Made by a program: the position numbers and the translations under genes. From contig CALBTT010000020.1 of the NCBI GenBank assembly GCA_937967645.1, positions 1-18,441 on the forward strand: a DNA stretch of 18,441 nucleotides, read 5' to 3'. Positions 15,005 to 18,441 of this stretch are shown one piece after another. The DNA comes from an uncultured Zoogloea sp. GTDB lineage: Bacteria > Pseudomonadota > Gammaproteobacteria > Burkholderiales > Rhodocyclaceae. Under the pieces are notes generated by a model. That model searched no databases. It had not been told where the DNA came from and was given only the letters and a program-made list of their open reading frames with translations. Positions within the stretch are counted from its first letter, which is position 1. Each line of letters opens with the position of its first letter.

Positions 15005-16033
15005 TCACGCCTTCGGTGTCGCGCTGGCCACCAGCGCGGTGCGCAGGGTGTTGCCGTTGATGATGCGGGCCAGTTTGTCGGCGTACATCGGGTCGGTGGC
15101 ATAGCCCGCCGACTGCAGCCCGCGGGCAAAGGCTACCGCGTCGCCCTGCCCCGCCACCGCGGCATAGCGCGGATTCTTGCTGATCATCCGGGCGTAGTCC
15201 TGGAAGGCCTCGGCATACGAGCCATAGGCCCGGAAGCGCGCATTCTCGCGGGTCGCCACGCCATCGTGGAACTCGGTGGTGGTCGTGCCCAGGGTGCTGC
15301 CGGTCCAGCTGCGGCCGGCCTTGATGTTGAAGAGGTTGTAGCTGGGGGAGCCGTCGGCGTTCTTCAACTCGTGCTTGCCCCAGCCGGTCTCCAGGGCCGC
15401 CTGGGCCACCAGGAAACGGGCCGGGATGCCGGTGACGCGGCTCGCCTCGACGGCCTGCGGCCAGATCTTTTCAACGAAGGCGCGCGGCCCGGCACCGGCC
15501 GGCAGGCCTGGAAAGGCGGCAAGGCCGGCAGAGGCCGCCGAAACGGCAGTTTTTGCCGGCGCAGTTGCCGGGCTGCTTGCCGTCCCGCCAGTCGTCAGCC
15601 CGGCGGCCGGGCTGCCAGCCTCCGCCGGCGCCGCGGCATCGAAGTAGCGCTTGATCGCCGGATCGAGAGGCACCGCCTTGTCCGGACGGTTCAGGGGTAC
15701 CGGCCCGTCCGGCGACACCACGGTCTCGCGACCAGCCGACAGCTGGCGCTCGATGACCTTGGCCAGGCCGATGCCACCGCTGCGGGCGGACAACTGCATG
15801 GATAGCTGCTGATCGAGCATGGACTGGTACATGCGCGACTCTTCGCTGTCGAACATGCCGCCCTTGGGGCTGGCATCGCGCATGGACTTGAGGACCTGTT
15901 GCATGAACAGGGCCTCGAACTGCTTGGCGGCCTCCCGGGCCGCCTCGGGGGAGTTCTCCCTGGACAGACGACGCAGCCCCGACAGACTGTTCGGATCGAG
16001 GGCGTTGATCTGGCTGAGATCGCTGGCCGCCAT
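15005..16033 (-). CDS. flgJ: Flagellar rod assembly protein and peptidoglycan hydrolase FlgJ
   Basis: A 342-residue two-domain FlgJ that caps the growing rod and opens the cell wall for it in the periplasm. The N-terminal rod-binding domain (about 20-100) contains AAKQFEALFMQQVLKSMRDA (35-54) and MYQSMLDQQLSMQL (68-81). A linker of about 75 residues rich in Ala, Pro and Gly (108-183) leads to the C-terminal glucosaminidase domain of glycoside hydrolase family 73 (about 185-335). E215 in QAALETGWGKHE is the expected catalytic acid, and SYNLFNIKAG and a YADKLARIING end are typical. The gene overlaps the flgI stop by one base (TGATG), implying coupled translation. The longer linker accounts for the size relative to E. 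coli FlgJ (313 residues). Confidence 0.95.
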   Translation of the reverse strand: MAASDLSQINALDPNSLSGLRRLSRENSPEAAREAAKQFEALFMQQVLKSMRDASPKGGMFDSEESRMYQSMLDQQLSMQLSARSGGIGLAKVIERQLSAGRETVVSPDGPVPLNRPDKAVPLDPAIKRYFDAAAPAEAGSPAAGLTTGGTASSPATAPAKTAVSAASAGLAAFPGLPAGAGPRAFVEKIWPQAVEASRVTGIPARFLVAQAALETGWGKHELKNADGSPSYNLFNIKAGRSWTGSTLGTTTTEFHDGVATRENARFRAYGSYAEAFQDYARMISKNPRYAAVAGQGDAVAFARGLQSAGYATDPMYADKLARIINGNTLRTALVASATPKA

Positions 16034-17142
16034 CAGATCACCTCGAGCTCGGCCCGGAGTGCGCCACTGGCCTTCATGGCCTGCAGGATGGCGATCAGTT
16101 CAAGGGGATTGGCGCCGACCGCATTGAGAGCCTTGACCACGTCGGCCAGGTTGGTGCCCCCCTTGATGTTGAACAGCGTGCCGCCCTCCTGCTTGATATC
16201 CACCGCGCCCTTGTTGGTCACCACGGTCTGCCCACCGGACAGCGGCCCCGGCTGGCTGACCTGGGGATCATTGCTGACCGTCACGGTGAGGCTGCCGTGC
16301 GCCACGGCGCAGTTCTGCAGGGCCACCTTCTGATTCATGACCACCGAACCGGTACGGGAATTGACGATCACCTTGGCGGCCTGCACAGCGGGCGTCACAT
16401 CCAGGTTCTCGAGCCGCCCCAGGAAGGCCACCCGCTGGTTGAGGTCGTCCGGCGCACGCACCTGGATCTGCCGGCCATCGAGGGCCTGGGCGCTCCCTGG
16501 CGCGATGCGGTTGATGGCATCCACCACGCTTTGGGCGGTACCGAAATCGGCGGTGTTGAGCTCGACGAAGACCGAGTCCCCCTGCCCCACCTGACTGGCC
16601 ACGGCCCGCTCGACCGTGGCGCCGCCCGGGATACGCCCGGCGGAGAGGTGATTGACGGTGACCTTGGTGCCCCCCGCCGCACCACCGGCGCCGCTGACCG
16701 CCAGGTTGCCCTGGGCCATGGCATAGACCTGCCCGTCAGCGCCCTTGAGCGGCGTCATGACCAGGGTGCCGCCCTTCAGGGAGCGCGCGTTGCCCATCGA
16801 CGACACGGTCACGTCGATCTGCTGGCCGGGCCGGGCAAAGGGCGGCAGGCTGGCGGTGACCATCACCGCCGCCACGTTGCGCAGCTGCAGCGACTGGCCG
16901 GGCGGCAGGGTCACGCCCAGGTTACCGAGCATGTTGATGATGCTCTGCACGGTGAAGGGGGTCTGAGTGGTCTGGTCGCCCGAACCGTCGAGACCGACCA
17001 CCAGGCCATAGCCGACCAGCTGGTTCTGACGCACGCCACCGATGGAGGCCAGATCCTTCAGGCGCTCGGCGCTGGCCGGCGCCCCGAAGCCGAGGCATGC
17101 GCCGGCCGCCAGGGCGAGGATGATCCGTGACAGGGACTTCAT
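16033..17142 (-). CDS. flgI: Flagellar P-ring protein FlgI
   Basis: FlgI assembles the periplasmic P-ring around the distal rod. The 369-residue precursor has a cleavable signal peptide (residues 1-25, ending GAPASA before ERLKDLA). The mature protein begins with ERLKDLASIGGVRQNQLVGY and GLVVGLDGSGDQT, the strongest family signature, and ends with GANPLELIAILQAMKASGAL, also diagnostic. Length agrees with E. coli FlgI (365). It lies 11 bp after flgH, with AGAGG as ribosome binding site, and shares one base with flgJ. Nothing unusual is visible. Confidence 0.96.
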   Translation of the reverse strand: MKSLSRIILALAAGACLGFGAPASAERLKDLASIGGVRQNQLVGYGLVVGLDGSGDQTTQTPFTVQSIINMLGNLGVTLPPGQSLQLRNVAAVMVTASLPPFARPGQQIDVTVSSMGNARSLKGGTLVMTPLKGADGQVYAMAQGNLAVSGAGGAAGGTKVTVNHLSAGRIPGGATVERAVASQVGQGDSVFVELNTADFGTAQSVVDAINRIAPGSAQALDGRQIQVRAPDDLNQRVAFLGRLENLDVTPAVQAAKVIVNSRTGSVVMNQKVALQNCAVAHGSLTVTVSNDPQVSQPGPLSGGQTVVTNKGAVDIKQEGGTLFNIKGGTNLADVVKALNAVGANPLELIAILQAMKASGALRAELEVI

Positions 17143-17153
17143 GATGGTGCCTC

Positions 17154-17831
17154 TCAGAAAGGCAGCACGTTCACGAAGAAGCGCTGCATCCAGCCCATGG
17201 TCTCGGTTTCGTCGATGTACCCGTTGGCCCGGTACTCGATGCGCGCATCGGCGACCTGGGTGGACTGGACGCTGTTGCCGCCGGTCACGTACACCGGGTT
17301 GACCACGCCCGAGAAGCGGATGAACTCGTTACCCTGGTTGATGGCGATCTGCTTCTCGCCGGACACCAGCAGGTTGCCGTTGGACAGCACCTCGATGACC
17401 GTGGTGGTGATGGTGCCGGTGAAGGCATTGTTGGCTGCCGCGTCACCCTTGCCACCGAACTTGCTGGCGTCGGAGGCGGTGACGCCCAGACCGCCGAGGG
17501 CTCCGGCCAGCGGCACCTTGGCGAGGGCCGAGATGGAGGCAGCCATGCTGGAATTGCGCTCTGCGTTGGCCGACGACTTCTTGCTGGCGGCGGTCTGTTC
17601 GACCAGGTTCACGGTGATCACGTCGCCGACGAAGCGGGCCCGCCGATCCTCGAAGAGGGGCCTCGAAAAATTCGACTGGTAGATGGACCCCGGCTGGGCC
17701 GCCTGGGCCGTGCGGGGTTCGGGGCGCACGCTCATGGGCTGATGGACCGCCGTCGGCGGCGTGCTCTGCAGGGCCGCACAGCCGCCCAGCAGGGCCAGGA
17801 GCGGCAGGAGGACGATTCGAAGCGCTTTCAT
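17154..17831 (-). CDS. flgH: Flagellar L-ring lipoprotein FlgH
   Basis: FlgH forms the outer-membrane L-ring. The 225-residue precursor carries a lipoprotein signal with lipobox LLGGC, making C18 the lipidated residue. Family sequences follow: SIYQSNFSRPLFEDRRARFV, GDVITVNLVEQTAASKKSSA, and the end GNSVQSTQVADARIEYRANG, then GYIDETETMGWMQRFFVNVLPF. GGAG lies just before the ATG, and flgG ends 22 bp upstream. Length is close to the E. coli protein (232 residues). Confidence 0.96.
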   Translation of the reverse strand: MKALRIVLLPLLALLGGCAALQSTPPTAVHQPMSVRPEPRTAQAAQPGSIYQSNFSRPLFEDRRARFVGDVITVNLVEQTAASKKSSANAERNSSMAASISALAKVPLAGALGGLGVTASDASKFGGKGDAAANNAFTGTITTTVIEVLSNGNLLVSGEKQIAINQGNEFIRFSGVVNPVYVTGGNSVQSTQVADARIEYRANGYIDETETMGWMQRFFVNVLPF

Positions 17832-17853
17832 GATGATCTCCGCCCGACGGGGC

Positions 17854-18441
17854 TTACAGGGAGGTGAGCTTGCCGAGCATGGTGTCGGAGGTGGAAATGG
17901 CGCGGGAATTCAGCTCGTAGGCGCGCTGGGTCTGGATCATCAGCACCAGTTCCTCGGCCACATTCACGTTGGAGGTTTCCACGTAGGTCTGGTTGAGGGT
18001 GCCGACGCCGTTGGTGCCCGGGGTGTTGGGGTTCGCGGTGCCGCTGGCGGCTGTTTCCAGGTAGAGGTTCTCGCCGACGCTCTGCAGGCCCCCCGGATTC
18101 ACGAAGCCGGCGATCTGGATGTTGCCGATCTGGGACGGCGCCGTCTGGTTGGGCAGGGTCACCGAGACCACGCCGTCCTTGCCGATGGTCAGGGACAGGG
18201 CATTGGCGGGAATGGTGATGGCGGGCTGCAGCGGATAGCCGCTGGAGGTCACCACCTGGCCATTGGCATCCTTCTGGAAGGCACCATCACGGGTGTAGGC
18301 GGTGGTGCCATCGGGCAGCAGGATCTGGAAGAAGCCCTCGCCCTGGATCGCCACGTCGAGGGCGTTGCCGGTCTGGGTGAGGTTGCCCTGGGTATGGATG
18401 CGCTCGGTGGCGATGGGACGCACGCCGGTGCCGATCTGCAG
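17854..18441 (-). CDS. flgG: Flagellar distal rod protein FlgG, C-terminal 195 residues (partial)
   Basis: FlgG builds the distal rod that passes through the P and L rings. The reading frame is open to the right edge, so only the C-terminal three quarters of the usual 260 residues is present. The visible part begins LQIGTGVRPIATERIHTQGN, with the rod signature GNALDVAIQGEGFFQILLPD after it, and ends with VNVAEELVLMIQTQRAYELN and a normal C-terminus (SDTMLGKLTSL). A GTG at 18421-18423 is internal to the conserved sequence and is not a start. It is the first visible gene of this flg operon and lies 22 bp before flgH. Confidence 0.95.
   Translation of the reverse strand: MQIGTGVRPIATERIHTQGNLTQTGNALDVAIQGEGFFQILLPDGTTAYTRDGAFQKDANGQVVTSSGYPLQPAITIPANALSLTIGKDGVVSVTLPNQTAPSQIGNIQIAGFVNPGGLQSVGENLYLETAASGTANPNTPGTNGVGTLNQTYVETSNVNVAEELVLMIQTQRAYELNSRAISTSDTMLGKLTSL

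Noticed and set aside
12978..15104. Long plus-strand open frame of 708 codons opposite flgK
   Set aside because: It is antisense to a clear flgK with diagnostic ends, has a His/Gly/Arg-rich composition typical of the complement of GC-rich codons, and resembles no protein family.
18421..18423. GTG as start of a short FlgG
   Set aside because: Conserved FlgG sequence (LQIGTG) continues in frame to the window edge, so the gene is cut by the window and does not start here.

Overview
The window is GC-rich and looks chromosomal. It is almost fully coding, and no mobile element, tRNA, rRNA or CRISPR array was seen. The gene content (purB beside a class I fumarase, a divergently controlled SbtA/SbtB pair, a sigma-54-driven carboxylate uptake pair and a flg operon) suggests a motile betaproteobacterium, possibly of the Rhodocyclales (Azospira/Dechlorosoma-like). 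That placement is inferred from overall protein character and gene order, not from a search.

Layout. (1) 1-2502: the start of purB runs left off the window. Divergent from it is a YqhA-family membrane protein gene followed closely by a class I [4Fe-4S] fumarase gene, closed by a strong intrinsic terminator. (2) 2586-3359: a signal-anchored hypothetical protein with a zincin-type HExxHxxGxxD motif. (3) 3389-5729: a bicarbonate-uptake module on the minus strand (19-codon leader ORF, sbtA, sbtB-like PII gene), divergent from a CbbR/CmpR-like LysR regulator; the AT-rich gap between them holds two TNA-N7-TNA motifs. (4) 5868-10858: a PAS/AAA+/Fis sigma-54 activator, a 17-bp palindrome, a near-consensus -24/-12 promoter, then a GntP-type permease and a large fused CoA-transferase. 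Together these form a self-contained import-and-activation unit for a short-chain (hydroxy)carboxylate, possibly 3-hydroxybutyrate or a relative. (5) 10880-18441, all minus strand: the distal part of a flagellar operon (flgG partial, flgH, flgI, flgJ, flgK, flgL), then a lipoprotein gene fused to the flgL stop by a TGATG overlap, then a PilZ-domain gene.

How the genes work together. The SbtA/SbtB/LysR set looks like inducible, PII-gated bicarbonate uptake. The sigma-54 cluster carries its own activator, likely enhancer and promoter. The flagellar block builds the distal rod, P and L rings and hook-filament junction, and ends with a possible envelope accessory lipoprotein and a possible c-di-GMP receptor. 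The least described items are the 19-aa leader ORF in front of sbtA, the flgL-coupled lipoprotein and the zincin-like hypothetical protein.
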